Positions 9,201 through 18,381 are shown, counted from the first letter of the stretch. The stretch: 64,000 nt of DNA from Bacillota bacterium (GCA_023410575.1 JAEYPP010000071.1:16005-80004), one strand, 5' to 3'. Translations and numbers: made by a program. The notes: generated from the letters alone by a model not told the origin.

Positions 9201-10001
9201 TTATCTATTTTCTTTTTTGTCTAAGTTCACATTAGTTGTTTTTTCTTCGGCTACCTTTTTCACTGCTTCTGCCTTTGCTTTAGCTGCCGCTTTTGCATCC
9301 TCTTCTTTTTTCTGTTCAAGAATTTCATGATTTTCAGTACATGCAGAACCTGAACAAGAAGAACAATTGCCTCCACATGCTAATTCCGATTTTTCTGGAA
9401 TATTAGTTGCTGACCTTAATTTTAACTTGTTCTGAATTGCAGTCAACATAGCAAGTACGAAGAACGCACCTGGAGCAAGAACAAAGATTGACATTGGTTC
9501 ATACCAGCTAGGAGCAATATTGAAACCAAAGATTGTACCAGCACCAAGTAATTCACGGAATGCACCGATACAAGTTAAGCCTAGTGTAAAACCAAGACCC
9601 ATACCAATACCATCAAAGATGGATGGAAGAACTGGATTTTTGGAAGCATAAGCTTCTGCACGACCTAAGATAATACAGTTAACAACGATGAGAGGAATAT
9701 AAATACCTAATGATTCATTTAAAGAATTCATGTAAGCCTTCAATAATAACTCAACAATTGTTACAAAGGTAGCTACTACTACGATAAATGCAGGCATTCT
9801 TACCTTATCCGGAATCTTTTTACGTAGCATAGAAATTAACATATTGGACATAATTAATACAACTGTAGTCGTTAAGCCCATACCAGCGCCATTGATAGCT
9901 GAAGTTGTAACCGCAAGCGTCGGACACATACCAAGCATAAGAACGAACGTTGGGTTTTCTTTTATAACACCGTTATAAACACGTTCCAAACACTTATTCA
10001 C
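9201..10001 (-). CDS. rnfE: Rnf complex membrane subunit E with Cys-rich tail
   Basis: A 266-residue homologue of RnfE/NqrD. Residues 1-200 hold six membrane segments and the IYIPLIVVNCIILGRAEAYA signature. After about residue 205 there is an unusual tail: a CGGNCSSCSGSAC cysteine cluster followed by an Ala/Lys/Glu-rich, probably helical stretch to the end. RnfE is normally about 200-230 residues, so the tail adds roughly 60. The start is a GTG whose GGAGG ribosome site lies inside the end of rnfG; the genes overlap by 8 nt, suggesting translational coupling. The core assignment is secure; the role of the tail is unknown. Confidence 0.93.
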   Translation of the reverse strand: MNKCLERVYNGVIKENPTFVLMLGMCPTLAVTTSAINGAGMGLTTTVVLIMSNMLISMLRKKIPDKVRMPAFIVVVATFVTIVELLLKAYMNSLNESLGIYIPLIVVNCIILGRAEAYASKNPVLPSIFDGIGMGLGFTLGLTCIGAFRELLGAGTIFGFNIAPSWYEPMSIFVLAPGAFFVLAMLTAIQNKLKLRSATNIPEKSELACGGNCSSCSGSACTENHEILEQKKEEDAKAAAKAKAEAVKKVAEEKTTNVNLDKKENR

Positions 10002-10644
10002 TTACAACACCTCCAATACCTTCATTCAGCAGTTCACTTGCAAAAGCTAAAGCTGCATTTACAGTTTCGGTAACTGCAGTACTAGTAACTGTCGCACCAC
10101 TGATTGCATTGATTTCAAAATCACCCGCTTTTTCCTGACCATTCTTAATTAATGTAAATGAATCCGTATTTACTTCAGAGAATTGTCCTTTAAATTCATC
10201 CTCAGTTGCTCTTGAACCAAGACCTTTTGTTTCAGAAATCTGTAAGATCTCAATTTTGGTTAATGTTCCATCTGCTTTTATACCAAGAGAGAATTTAATA
10301 TCTCCACCATAACCTGCATTGGATGTGATTGTCATAACATAACCAATGGCTTTTCCACTTGCATCTTTTGCAATGCATACTTCATCTAAAGTGGAAGCGT
10401 TGAAACCATTTTGTTCGAAGAACTCACCAGCTTTAGCTACTTTATTATTTAACTCTTCGTTCGTATCATCAACTAAAGCTGCCTCTGCATAAACTGCAGC
10501 ATATGCTTTTGCTTTTGCTTCAGCCGCTGCTTTAGCAATCGGACCCTTCGTAATTTCATATACAAAACCAAGGGCAACAGCAGCAACTAATGTTATAGCA
10601 AATAATGCAAAAGCATCTTTAAATAGTGTGGATTTTTTTTGCAC
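9994..10644 (-). CDS. rnfG: Rnf complex FMN-binding subunit G
   Basis: A 216-residue periplasm-side flavoprotein. One N-terminal membrane helix (about 10-30) is followed by the FMN-binding domain. The SGATVTS motif near residue 180 supplies the Thr that covalently links FMN through a phosphoester. The start is GTG, preceded by AGGAGG inside the last codons of rnfD (overlap 26 nt). The segment after the helix is Ala/Lys-rich. The gene sits between rnfD and rnfE in the standard operon order. Confidence 0.94.
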   Translation of the reverse strand: MQKKSTLFKDAFALFAITLVAAVALGFVYEITKGPIAKAAAEAKAKAYAAVYAEAALVDDTNEELNNKVAKAGEFFEQNGFNASTLDEVCIAKDASGKAIGYVMTITSNAGYGGDIKFSLGIKADGTLTKIEILQISETKGLGSRATEDEFKGQFSEVNTDSFTLIKNGQEKAGDFEINAISGATVTSTAVTETVNAALAFASELLNEGIGGVVSE

Positions 10645-11656
10645 GCTTCTTACCTCCTATTCCAAACGCTCTAGGAAGCGTTAATTTTTCGATCAATGGA
10701 ACTAATAGATTGCAGAAAATAATTGCGTAAGAAACGCCTTCTGCAGAACCACCCCAGAGACGGAAAATTGCAGTTAAACAACCAAGACATACACCAAATA
10801 CGATTTGACCTATTGGTGTAATTGGCGAAGTCACATAATCGGTAGCCATAAAGAAGGCACCAAGGATTAAACCACCACCAAGGATGTGTGCTAAAACATA
10901 ATTAATATCAAACCCTTGCTTACTAAATGCAGAATAGATTGATACAAATACTGCTAATGATCCAATATAAGTTAACGGAATACGTAAGGAGATTACTTTA
11001 CGGTATACAAGATAAATTGCACCAATCAATAGCATCATTGCACTTGTTTCACCTATGACACCACCAGTAAAGCCAAAGAACATATCCAATATGCTCGGAA
11101 TTGCTTCTTTACCTTCCTTAATCACTGCTAATGGAGTAGCACCAGTAATACCATCTAATCCTGCTGCACCATAGTTAAATAAATACAAAGCTTCGCTAGA
11201 TGCTTTCGATGTGGCAAATGCTTCTACACCAAATGCAGTCATACGACCTGTAAAGCAGATACTTAAGAAACATCTAGCTGCTAGTGCAGGATTCATAAAG
11301 TTCTGACCCAAACCACCATAAAGCATCTTAACTACAATAATTGCAAATGCACCACCGATTACTGGCATCCATACAGGGGAGCTAGCTGGTAGATTCATAC
11401 CAAGTAATAAACCAGTAACTAATGCAGAACATTCATATGGATGTTCTGGCACCTTCATAAATTTTTCATATAAGAATTCTGCTACAACACAAGAAGTTAC
11501 TGATACTAAGAGAATCAGAAAAGCTTGAAAACCGAACTGATATACACCAAAGATACTAGCCGGCATCAGTGCAATTGCAACATCTCTCATAATCTGTGCT
11601 GTAGTAACACCACTACGAACGTGTGGTGATGCAGAGACATTATACCTATCTTTCAA
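10619..11656 (-). CDS. rnfD: Rnf complex membrane subunit D
   Basis: About 345 residues, polytopic, homologous to NqrB. The N-terminal NVSASPHVR sequence is typical. The GITGATPL motif (near residue 175) supplies the Thr for covalent FMN attachment. Nine or ten hydrophobic segments follow. The frame opens at a GTG (11665), but that GTG overlaps the AGAGGTGG ribosome site; a TTG at 11656 gives a good spacing and the family-typical KDRYNVS start. The last codons contain the ribosome site of rnfG, so these two genes are physically nested. Confidence 0.92.
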   Translation of the reverse strand: MKDRYNVSASPHVRSGVTTAQIMRDVAIALMPASIFGVYQFGFQAFLILLVSVTSCVVAEFLYEKFMKVPEHPYECSALVTGLLLGMNLPASSPVWMPVIGGAFAIIVVKMLYGGLGQNFMNPALAARCFLSICFTGRMTAFGVEAFATSKASSEALYLFNYGAAGLDGITGATPLAVIKEGKEAIPSILDMFFGFTGGVIGETSAMMLLIGAIYLVYRKVISLRIPLTYIGSLAVFVSIYSAFSKQGFDINYVLAHILGGGLILGAFFMATDYVTSPITPIGQIVFGVCLGCLTAIFRLWGGSAEGVSYAIIFCNLLVPLIEKLTLPRAFGIGGKKRAKKIHTI

Positions 11657-11686
11657 AGATTCCACCTCTTTCGATTTATTAAAATA

Positions 11687-13009
11687 CTATTTCACCTTTT
11701 TTCTTTCATTAAAAATTGAACGTCTTGTCTCCTTGAAAGCTTGAGTTAACGGGATTCCTGCTGGACATACATACGTACAACTACCACACTCATAGCATTC
11801 CATACCATTTAATTTCTCAAAACCCTCATTGTCAAAACGAAGTGCACATTCCACCATTTTTTGCGGTAGTAATAAGCATGGACAAGCTTTTACACAACGA
11901 CCACAGTGAATACAATTCGTTTGTGGCATTTCAGCAACCTCATCTTTTTTAAATGCTAGAAGCGCACTAGAAATTTTGGTTACAGGAACATCTAAACTAT
12001 AAATGGCTAGTCCCATCATTGGTCCACCAGAAATCAATTTTTCTGGAGTCTCAACAAAACCACCTACAGCGTCTACTAACTCGTTATAATTGGTACCAGT
12101 ACGTACGATAAAATTTCTTGCATCGTTTACTGCATCACCACCTACGGTAAGTACACGACGAATCAATGGAGTTGATTCAGCAACAGCCATATAGATAGAA
12201 ATAACAGTATCAACATTATTCACAATGCAACCAACATCTACAGGAAGCATAGTGGAATTTATCTTCTTTCCAGTTGTTGCATAGACTAAATGACGCTCAG
12301 CACCTTCCGGATACTTGGTCTTAAGCACTTTAACCGTAATATTCTTTTCCTTATTAACTAAATCTTTTAATATCTTAATAGCTTCTGGCTTGTTATCTTC
12401 GATTGCAATAATTCCCTTTGCATTAGGAAATAAAGAAAGTATGATTTTAAGTCCACCAATTAATTTGTCTGGCTGCTCAATCATCATACGATAATCACTT
12501 GTTAAATATGGTTCACATTCCGAACCATTCACAATGATATTTTTTATTGCTGTATCATCTTTAGGAGTTAATTTAATATGAGTAGGAAAACCTGCACCAC
12601 CCATTCCAACAATTCCTGCTTCTTTAATGAAGTTACGAATTTCCTCTTTGGATAATTTTGTATAATCTCTTTTTGTTCCCATACCTTCAATTGTTGCATA
12701 TTCATTGTCATTTTCAACAACAATTGACTCTACCATAGTACCTGCTACAGTTAATCTAGGTTCTACTGCTTTCACAGTACCAGACACAGAACTAATTACA
12801 CATGCAGATACAAATCCACCTGCTTCACCAATCTTCTGACCAACTAAAACCCTATCCCCTTTCGTTACAATTGGCTTTGCCGGCGAACCAATGTGCTGAA
12901 TCATTGGATAAACCAAGTCTCCCTTTGGTAGTAAAATCGTGGTAGGTTTATCTTGCGACCATTCTTTTCCCTCATAAGGATGAATACCGCCCTTAAACGT
13001 TCCTCCCAT
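11687..13009 (-). CDS. rnfC: Rnf complex subunit C (NADH-binding, iron-sulfur)
   Basis: A 440-residue soluble subunit that handles NAD(H). The N-terminus has the HPYEGK RnfC/NqrA barrel-sandwich domain. A glycine-rich GMGGAGFPTH loop near residue 135 belongs to the Complex1_51K-like NADH/FMN domain. Two C-terminal 4Fe-4S motifs follow (CIHCGRCVKACPC and CYECGSCTYVCPAG). It is the first gene of the operon, with a candidate promoter about 100 nt upstream. In Clostridia the complex couples ferredoxin oxidation to NAD+ reduction while exporting Na+ or H+. Confidence 0.95.
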   Translation of the reverse strand: MGGTFKGGIHPYEGKEWSQDKPTTILLPKGDLVYPMIQHIGSPAKPIVTKGDRVLVGQKIGEAGGFVSACVISSVSGTVKAVEPRLTVAGTMVESIVVENDNEYATIEGMGTKRDYTKLSKEEIRNFIKEAGIVGMGGAGFPTHIKLTPKDDTAIKNIIVNGSECEPYLTSDYRMMIEQPDKLIGGLKIILSLFPNAKGIIAIEDNKPEAIKILKDLVNKEKNITVKVLKTKYPEGAERHLVYATTGKKINSTMLPVDVGCIVNNVDTVISIYMAVAESTPLIRRVLTVGGDAVNDARNFIVRTGTNYNELVDAVGGFVETPEKLISGGPMMGLAIYSLDVPVTKISSALLAFKKDEVAEMPQTNCIHCGRCVKACPCLLLPQKMVECALRFDNEGFEKLNGMECYECGSCTYVCPAGIPLTQAFKETRRSIFNERKKVK

Positions 13010-13111
13010 GTCTTTTCCCTCTTTCTCTCTAATTTAAGACTTTTGAAGCCTAGTTACATTTTTAACGCACAAAATGGCGCCTAATTTTAGTGAATTTACG
13101 CGCTCCTCTAC

Positions 13112-13140
13112 ATAATAACATATAAACCTATTTTTTTAAA
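13112..13140 (-). promoter_or_regulatory. Candidate promoter of the rnf operon
   Basis: TTTAAA, 17-nt spacer, TATTAT on the minus strand, leaving a leader of about 95 nt before rnfC. The leader contains GGCGCC and related GCGC blocks that could fold. The gap 13010-13444 otherwise holds only the spoIIID terminator; no gene was seen. Confidence 0.4.
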
Positions 13141-13320
13141 TTAGATATTTCAATTATTTTATGAAAAATATATCCATATTTGTCGAACACTGCATTTTCC
13201 CATCGAACTATTACTCAAAATACTGTCGATAGCAATAATCTTAGCGACTTCTTAATTTACAGAATTTATTGTTCAATATGTAAAATAGATATATAGATAC
13301 ATTAAAACAGGAGTACATGA

Positions 13321-13360
13321 AAAAGAAGAGATAGGAGAAAACTTCTATCCCTTCTTTTTC
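13321..13360 (-). terminator. Terminator downstream of spoIIID
   Basis: AAAAAGAAGAGATAG pairs with CTATCCCTTCTTTTT around a 10-nt loop. It is flanked by U-runs in both directions. It lies 85 nt after the spoIIID stop. Confidence 0.65.
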
Positions 13361-13444
13361 TAATTTTCATTCCAACTGCGAAACATAAAACTATTTCCTA
13401 TTTTTCTCACGTTATTCGAGATTCTACTTTGATATTATGTACAT

Positions 13445-13735
13445 CTAATACCCTTGTAACGATTTTCCTTTATGTAAATACTTCTCCTTCGTTGCCAACC
13501 CCCCTCGGATATGTCTCTCTGACTTATTCAAATCCAATACCACGCGTGCTCGATCTGCGAGGGAGGGATTGACTTGCAATAATCGTTCAGTTACATCCTT
13601 GTGTACTGTTGACTTGGAAATTCCGAACTGCCTTGCGGTTTGACGGACTGTCGCATTATTTTCAATAATATATGCAGCAATCTCTGCAGCACGTTCCTCG
13701 ATCTGTTTATGCTTAAACAAATTGGAGCCTTTCAT
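13445..13735 (-). CDS. spoIIID: Stage III sporulation transcriptional regulator SpoIIID
   Basis: A 96-residue DNA-binding regulator of the mother-cell programme during sporulation. The helix-turn-helix TARQFGISKSTVHKDVTERL lies near residues 33-52. The ERAAEIAAYIIE start and the RHIRGGLATKEKY tail are family hallmarks. The open frame extends upstream to 13786, but AGGTGGAA sits just before the ATG at 13735 and matches the family start. A sigma-E promoter would be expected; only a weak candidate is visible upstream, so none is annotated. Its presence shows that the organism is a spore former. Confidence 0.95.
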   Translation of the reverse strand: MKGSNLFKHKQIEERAAEIAAYIIENNATVRQTARQFGISKSTVHKDVTERLLQVNPSLADRARVVLDLNKSERHIRGGLATKEKYLHKGKSLQGY

Positions 13736-13836
13736 GAAGTTCCACCTGTAATACTTGTTTTTATAATTTATTCGAGGACAATACAATTTATGCTTAAGTC
13801 AACAAAAAGACCAGTCTTTTTATGCTCTTTTAGAAA

Positions 13837-13866
13837 CCAGATATAGCTCATCCAGAAACTATCTGG
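13837..13866 (-). terminator. Weak inverted repeat after the 13.9 kb membrane-protein gene
   Basis: CCAGATA and TATCTGG arms around a 16-nt loop, 30 nt past the stop codon at 13897. There is no clear U-run, so a terminator role is only tentative. Confidence 0.3.
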
Positions 13867-13896
13867 CTAAATCTCGATTGTCAAAAGACCAAAGGA

Positions 13897-14463
13897 TTAC
13901 CACATACTCTTCCTAATCCGTTTCCAATATTTCACGATAAATTCTTCATATGCGAGATCAAAAATTACAAGTGCTATCTGACCACCTATAAATAATCCAA
14001 TATACATCCAGGTTTTTAGTTCTCCTGGATAGATTAGCTTAGGAGCGAAAATTAGTATTGGTAAGTATCCCAAATTAAATACAATCAACTTAATCACCCA
14101 TAACAACCTTTTCCTAGGCTTTATCGATATCTCACTATGTTCTAATGTAGCCAACTTTTTTAAATCTCTTTGTACTAAACTAGAATTAATTACTTCCATA
14201 ATTAAAAGATAAGCTGCCATAGCTGCGAATGTTAAACAATAAATTTTATTAGGCGCTAAAATGAGGGACAGTAGAACACTTGCCAAATAAAATGCTATAC
14301 CATAACTAATCGTTGTTTCTAGTACAGATACTCCAACTAAGTAGGCCGCTGCTGCCAAGAAAAAGAGAGTTCCCGTTTCAATGACAGAGCTTAAAATTGT
14401 ACAAAGAACCGTAATTGATAACATTACTCCTAATAAAGCTATTCGTTTCGTGCTTACATGCAT
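13897..14463 (-). CDS. Integral membrane protein of unknown function
   Basis: A 188-residue hydrophobic protein with about five or six membrane segments, a basic central loop (KPRKRLLW) and a basic C-terminus (KYWKRIRK). I do not recognise the family; the first half resembles small substrate-binding membrane components in general character only. The start chosen is the ATG at 14463, which has GGAGGAG 9 nt upstream; the longer frame from 14487 has no ribosome site. It overlaps the end of the DnaJ-like gene by 10 nt, so the two are co-translated and probably linked in function. Confidence 0.6.
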   Translation of the reverse strand: MHVSTKRIALLGVMLSITVLCTILSSVIETGTLFFLAAAAYLVGVSVLETTISYGIAFYLASVLLSLILAPNKIYCLTFAAMAAYLLIMEVINSSLVQRDLKKLATLEHSEISIKPRKRLLWVIKLIVFNLGYLPILIFAPKLIYPGELKTWMYIGLFIGGQIALVIFDLAYEEFIVKYWKRIRKSMW

Positions 14464-15062
14464 GTGCACAAATCTCCTCCCATACACTCACAGCATGTAT
14501 CCGCAATACATAAATTACAACACATATCGGATGCATCCATACCGCCACGACCATATCCACTTCCCATTGTGTTATAACGTTGACCTCCAAAGGATAACTG
14601 ATTAACAAGGTTGCGGTATTGCATATTATTTGGCTCCATCGATAAAGCTGTATTGGCATGCTCTACTGCTATCATATTGTTTCCTAATCCTAAGTTAGCA
14701 ATTGCACTAAAATAATACCATTGTGATGTACGATTATTAATACTTGCTAAAGCTGCTACAGCCTCTTTATAACGTCTTGCATTAATAAGGTTTGCTACCT
14801 GATACAACTCGCCAGTCCCACTATATGTTTGATCAGAATAAGAACCAGAGTTTTTTGTAAATCCCCCATTCTGACGTTCATTGATAATAGAATCGTAAGC
14901 CTCTTGCACTTCTTTAAACTTCTCTTCTGCCAAACCTGACAAAGGATTATCAACATATGAGTCTGGATGATACTTTCTGCTTAACTCACGGTAAGCTCTT
15001 TTTACTTCATCGTCAGTTGCAGTTCTTGAAATACCAAGAACTTGATATGGATCTTGTAACAT
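14454..15062 (-). CDS. J-domain protein with Cys-rich C-terminal tail
   Basis: A 202-residue protein. The J domain fills residues 1-70 ([20 protein letters not shown], with HPD in KYHPDSY), which stimulates Hsp70 (DnaK) ATPase activity. A TPR-like helical region (about 90-160) follows with repeats such as [11 protein letters not shown] and [15 protein letters not shown]. The end is a cluster of nine cysteines in the last 25 residues (CCNLC, CCEC, CTC). It lacks the Gly/Phe and zinc-finger regions of true DnaJ. It sits between a DUF5685 gene (2-nt gap) and a membrane-protein gene (10-nt overlap). The tail may bind metal or a cofactor; that is inference. Confidence 0.8.
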   Translation of the reverse strand: MLQDPYQVLGISRTATDDEVKRAYRELSRKYHPDSYVDNPLSGLAEEKFKEVQEAYDSIINERQNGGFTKNSGSYSDQTYSGTGELYQVANLINARRYKEAVAALASINNRTSQWYYFSAIANLGLGNNMIAVEHANTALSMEPNNMQYRNLVNQLSFGGQRYNTMGSGYGRGGMDASDMCCNLCIADTCCECMGGDLCTCM

Positions 15063-15064
15063 AA

Positions 15065-15904
15065 TTATATTTCCTCTCTCTTCTCTTCTTGTTTATTCTG
15101 CTTTTTATCGTACTTTTTCCACACACCAGCATAAAGTATGTTGCGAAGTAGCTCTACATCCCATACTAGAGGTAGTTTCTCGAATTCTCTTGTACATTCC
15201 GCCATCATATTGGTTAAAATCCGTTTTACATTATTCTCAAAATCATCTTGTATCGCAATCATAGCAAACGGATTATAGCTACCTGATTTTATATCTTCTT
15301 CTAAATCATCATATGCATCTAATAAATAGATGAATTTACCCAGATAAAAACCCATATTGCGAAGTGTATCTTCCCAAATATCCTCTTTGTATACAAACAA
15401 TTCTCCCATCAATTCTCCAAATGGTCGGCTAATGACATCAATTGTTTGCTCGTTTTGCTTTTCTAATTCTGAAAGCTTTATTAAAGAAGAACGTATCACT
15501 TCACATTGACGTGGGTACTTCTTTTCTACCTTTTTATATCGTCGCTTTAAAAGCTTTGCCCCACTCAAACCAATGACGCTCTTATCATCTGACCAATCAT
15601 CTAGCAGTTTATGATAGGTTAATGCAATGTTTAAGTCCGCCGCATAATCACTGATCTCATTGGCAATCATCCAATGCTTTGTTGTTGGGTGCGCAAGGCA
15701 ACGCTTATTTCTTTGTGTAACATTACTTTCATATAGAGAAGTTAAAAGGATGATAAGAAATGTCATATCATATGTCAATGTCATCTGACCAAATCGACCA
15801 TACTTTTTCTTTAATTGGTGACATAACCCGCAATAATATGCTTTATATTTGTAGTATTCCTTAACCTTAAGCTCCTGCTTGTTGATATTTACATAACCAA
15901 ACAT
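15065..15904 (-). CDS. DUF5685 family protein
   Basis: A 279-residue protein starting [13 protein letters not shown], with the conserved [16 protein letters not shown] segment (residues about 20-40), followed by helical regions with DDWSD and YDDLEED acidic motifs. This matches the DUF5685 family common in Clostridia. The acidic, helix-rich pattern faintly recalls isoprenoid-synthase folds, but no function is known. The start at 15904 has GGAGG just upstream; the frame from 15970 would add 22 residues without a ribosome site. It is the first gene of a three-gene operon with the J-domain and membrane proteins. Confidence 0.7.
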   Translation of the reverse strand: MFGYVNINKQELKVKEYYKYKAYYCGLCHQLKKKYGRFGQMTLTYDMTFLIILLTSLYESNVTQRNKRCLAHPTTKHWMIANEISDYAADLNIALTYHKLLDDWSDDKSVIGLSGAKLLKRRYKKVEKKYPRQCEVIRSSLIKLSELEKQNEQTIDVISRPFGELMGELFVYKEDIWEDTLRNMGFYLGKFIYLLDAYDDLEEDIKSGSYNPFAMIAIQDDFENNVKRILTNMMAECTREFEKLPLVWDVELLRNILYAGVWKKYDKKQNKQEEKREEI

Positions 15905-15996
15905 TAGCTCCTCCTTTTGATTCGAACTTCTGACTAAGCACATTATATCAGTTAAATCACCAATTCGCATTAATTAAATAAGATTTTAATAATATT

Positions 15997-16356
15997 TTAA
16001 GACATTAATTCTTTCTTCCACTCTTCCTCTTTAAAACCGAACAATACTCCATCTTCCATTACTAAGACTGGACGTTTTATTAACATGCCATCACTTGCTA
16101 GACATTCCAACAGTTCCTCTTCTGTCATTATCTTAACTTTTTCCTTTAAGTTCATCTCTCGATATAAAACTCCACTTGTATTAAAGAATTTTAAGAGAGA
16201 TAAGTTACTTTTATCTTTCCAAGACCTTATTTCTTCTTTCGTCGGTGGTTCCTCTTTTATATCCTTGGATTCAAATATAATATTATTATTAGTTATCCAT
16301 TTTTTTGCTTTTTGACAAGTAGAGCACTTTGAGTACCCATAAAATACATTCGCCAT
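15997..16356 (-). CDS. ArsC/Spx-family thioredoxin-fold protein
   Basis: A 119-residue protein of the ArsC/Spx/YffB family. It has a CSTCQKAKKW motif (CxxC at 11-14), then KDIKEEPPTKEEI, and LIKRPVLV near residue 93 with the cis-proline region. True arsenate reductases use a single Cys and three Arg; the CxxC is more like Spx or MgsR, but the protein lacks an obvious RNA-polymerase-binding Gly-Arg signature that I can confirm. It is divergent from a superoxide dismutase gene, with a perfect palindrome in between, so a redox role is plausible. Confidence 0.75.
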   Translation of the reverse strand: MANVFYGYSKCSTCQKAKKWITNNNIIFESKDIKEEPPTKEEIRSWKDKSNLSLLKFFNTSGVLYREMNLKEKVKIMTEEELLECLASDGMLIKRPVLVMEDGVLFGFKEEEWKKELMS

Positions 16357-16385
16357 TAATTCAATACCTCCGATGTCATATCAAT

Positions 16386-16397
16386 GTTTCATGAAAC
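16386..16397. promoter_or_regulatory. 12-bp palindrome between the Spx-like and superoxide dismutase genes
   Basis: GTTTCATGAAAC, a perfect palindrome in the 97-bp divergent intergenic region. It could be an operator shared by the two redox-related genes. It does not match the PerR box. Confidence 0.4.
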
Positions 16398-16453
16398 AAT
16401 CCCAATGTTTTCACATAGACTATACTAAATGAACTTTATAGGATATTTTCATT

Positions 16454-17134
16454 ATGAATCAAATGCACAAAACTTATCCATTTCAATTACTGCCTCTTCC
16501 TTATTCGAAATCTAGCTTAAGTCCAAACATTAGCGAAGAAACATTGTCATTTCATCATGATAAGCACTTAAAAAATTATGTTGATACTTTAAATAAAATA
16601 TTAGAGCCTTACCCGATGTATCACTCTTGGACATTGGAAGCACTTGTCACATATTTTTATTTATTACCTCATGATATCCAGATACCAATTCGAAATAACG
16701 CTGGTGGTGTATATAATCATGATTTATATTTTTCAACTTTGAAACCATTATCGAATCAATTGCTTAATACATTGGATCTTTCTCATAATACCATGAATCG
16801 TCGCTATGACACCTCACCAAATGAATTTTACATTCGGTTTCGCCAGACTTTTCACAGTTATCAAGAATTTAAAGCTTTATTCAAAGCTAGTGCATTAAGT
16901 GTATTCGGTTCCGGCTATGCATGGTTAGTCGTAAATAACAATCAAGAATTACTCATTGTAACAACGCCAAACCAAAACACTCCACTGATACAAGGCCTTC
17001 GCCCATTATTGACAATTGATGTATGGGAACATGCATACTACTTAGATTACCAAAATCGAAGACAAGAGTATATCGACCAATGGTTTGAGCTCATTAATTG
17101 GGACGAAGTGACATGTAATTGGGGACGCTACTAA
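16454..17134 (+). CDS. Iron/manganese superoxide dismutase
   Basis: A 226-residue homologue of Fe/Mn superoxide dismutase, which converts superoxide to peroxide and oxygen. The metal ligands are visible in order: the first His in FHHDKHLKNYVD, the second in VYNHDLYF, and Asp and His in DVWEHAYYLDY. The N-terminal region (PFQLLPLPYSKSSLSPNI) is typical. The second-ligand helix reads NHDLYF rather than the common NHxFFW, and the middle is divergent, so metal preference cannot be told. It is convergent with the FKBP-like gene 29 nt away. It is a notable oxidative-stress gene for an anaerobe. Confidence 0.88.
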   Translation: MNQMHKTYPFQLLPLPYSKSSLSPNISEETLSFHHDKHLKNYVDTLNKILEPYPMYHSWTLEALVTYFYLLPHDIQIPIRNNAGGVYNHDLYFSTLKPLSNQLLNTLDLSHNTMNRRYDTSPNEFYIRFRQTFHSYQEFKALFKASALSVFGSGYAWLVVNNNQELLIVTTPNQNTPLIQGLRPLLTIDVWEHAYYLDYQNRRQEYIDQWFELINWDEVTCNWGRY

Positions 17135-17163
17135 ATGTAACGCCCCCAATACCGTATCATTAA

Positions 17164-18282
17164 CTAATTCATTATTGAATGTTCACGTAAAAAACTTAAA
17201 ACTTTATTCTCAAGTAAGGCTTTTTCAACTTTGTCGCGTCCACCATTTTTCTCTTCTAATACCTTAGCGGATTCATATCCAAAGTTTAAAGCCGCCTCTT
17301 CGATTAACTTTAAATACTCCTCATCTGTAATCTTGATTCCTTCCACCTTTGCTATTTCTGCTAAAACATAGCTTTCTTTTACATAAAGTTCGGCTAAATA
17401 CTTTACTTCCTCATTGTATTGCTCCATTGTCATACCGAAAGATGAAGCTACAAACGACTCTAAGTCAAGACCATAATAGGACGCTGCTGTCTTATAAGTT
17501 TCCTGTATCTCCTCTTCCTTTGCATCAATTTCACTCTGGTCCACGGAACTAAAAGTTGAATTTTTGACTATTTGCTCTAATATTTGATCATCAACTGTAC
17601 TTTGAAGCTCATATTTCATATTCTCCTCTAAACCTTGAGACAGGTATTTATTGTATTCATCGGTAGTATTGTATTCTGTATTATAAGCAACAAACTCATC
17701 CGTATATTCTCTTACCCCAATTTCCTTTATTGTTACGGTATACTCTGCTTCCTTTCCAACAATATCTGACTGTGGAAATGAGTCTGGAATAGTTACTCTG
17801 ACGGTAACTGTCTCACCCACCTTTTTCCCAATGAGCTGTGCATCGAAACCTTCTATAAATTCATCTGAACCAATATGAATCTCAAAATTCTTGGCTGTAC
17901 TATAATCAAACTCTTTTCCATCTACAAGACCTGTATAGTCAACAATGACATAATCTCCATCTTCGACCACTTCTCGGTCCTTAATAGGTAACATATCCGA
18001 TTCATACTGAACAAAATTAAGAATCTCCTGCTCAATGTCTTCCTCTGTAACTTCTACTTCCGGTACTGTTACTGATAATCCCTTATACTCGCCAAGTTGA
18101 AACTCAAATTCTTTTCTTGGTCCACCAAACAGAACAATCACTCCTATGATAGTTATAATCATAACTATTATGAATAGAATCATAATTCTCATTCCCTTTT
18201 TAGGGACCTTCCAGGTTATTCGAGATTTTTTTACGTTCTCATCATTAGTTTCTGGTGTAATTCGTTCTCCATTTTGATTCAT
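17164..18282 (-). CDS. Membrane-anchored trigger-factor-like FKBP peptidyl-prolyl isomerase
   Basis: About 372 residues. An N-terminal membrane helix (about residues 35-55) is followed by an FKBP-type domain (about 85-175; GDYVIVDYTGLVDGKEF and the GFDAQLIGKKVGETVTV signature). A trigger-factor-like helical C-terminal domain completes it. The ribosome-binding tail of trigger factor is replaced by the anchor, so the protein should act as a foldase or chaperone outside the membrane. The frame begins at a TTG, but GAGGAG sits 7 nt before the ATG at 18282. It lies downstream of a lipoprotein paralogue of the same architecture, probably an old tandem duplication. Confidence 0.82.
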   Translation of the reverse strand: MNQNGERITPETNDENVKKSRITWKVPKKGMRIMILFIIVMIITIIGVIVLFGGPRKEFEFQLGEYKGLSVTVPEVEVTEEDIEQEILNFVQYESDMLPIKDREVVEDGDYVIVDYTGLVDGKEFDYSTAKNFEIHIGSDEFIEGFDAQLIGKKVGETVTVRVTIPDSFPQSDIVGKEAEYTVTIKEIGVREYTDEFVAYNTEYNTTDEYNKYLSQGLEENMKYELQSTVDDQILEQIVKNSTFSSVDQSEIDAKEEEIQETYKTAASYYGLDLESFVASSFGMTMEQYNEEVKYLAELYVKESYVLAEIAKVEGIKITDEEYLKLIEEAALNFGYESAKVLEEKNGGRDKVEKALLENKVLSFLREHSIMN

Positions 18283-18325
18283 TACTTTCTCCTCACTCAA
18301 AGTGTGCTATCAAAGAAACGAAAGA

Positions 18326-18381
18326 GACTGCTGCAAAATATATTTCATCGAAAACCTTCAATGATTTCTCTTACAACAGTC
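18326..18381 (-). terminator. Two-part hairpin terminator after the FKBP lipoprotein gene
   Basis: GACTGCTGCAA and TTACAACAGTC arms enclose a second hairpin (ATTTCATCGAAAA with CCTTCAATGATTT). On the minus strand a CTCTTTCGTTTC tract follows. The arms share the CTGYTGCAAAAT theme with the terminator at 28034-28080. Confidence 0.6.
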
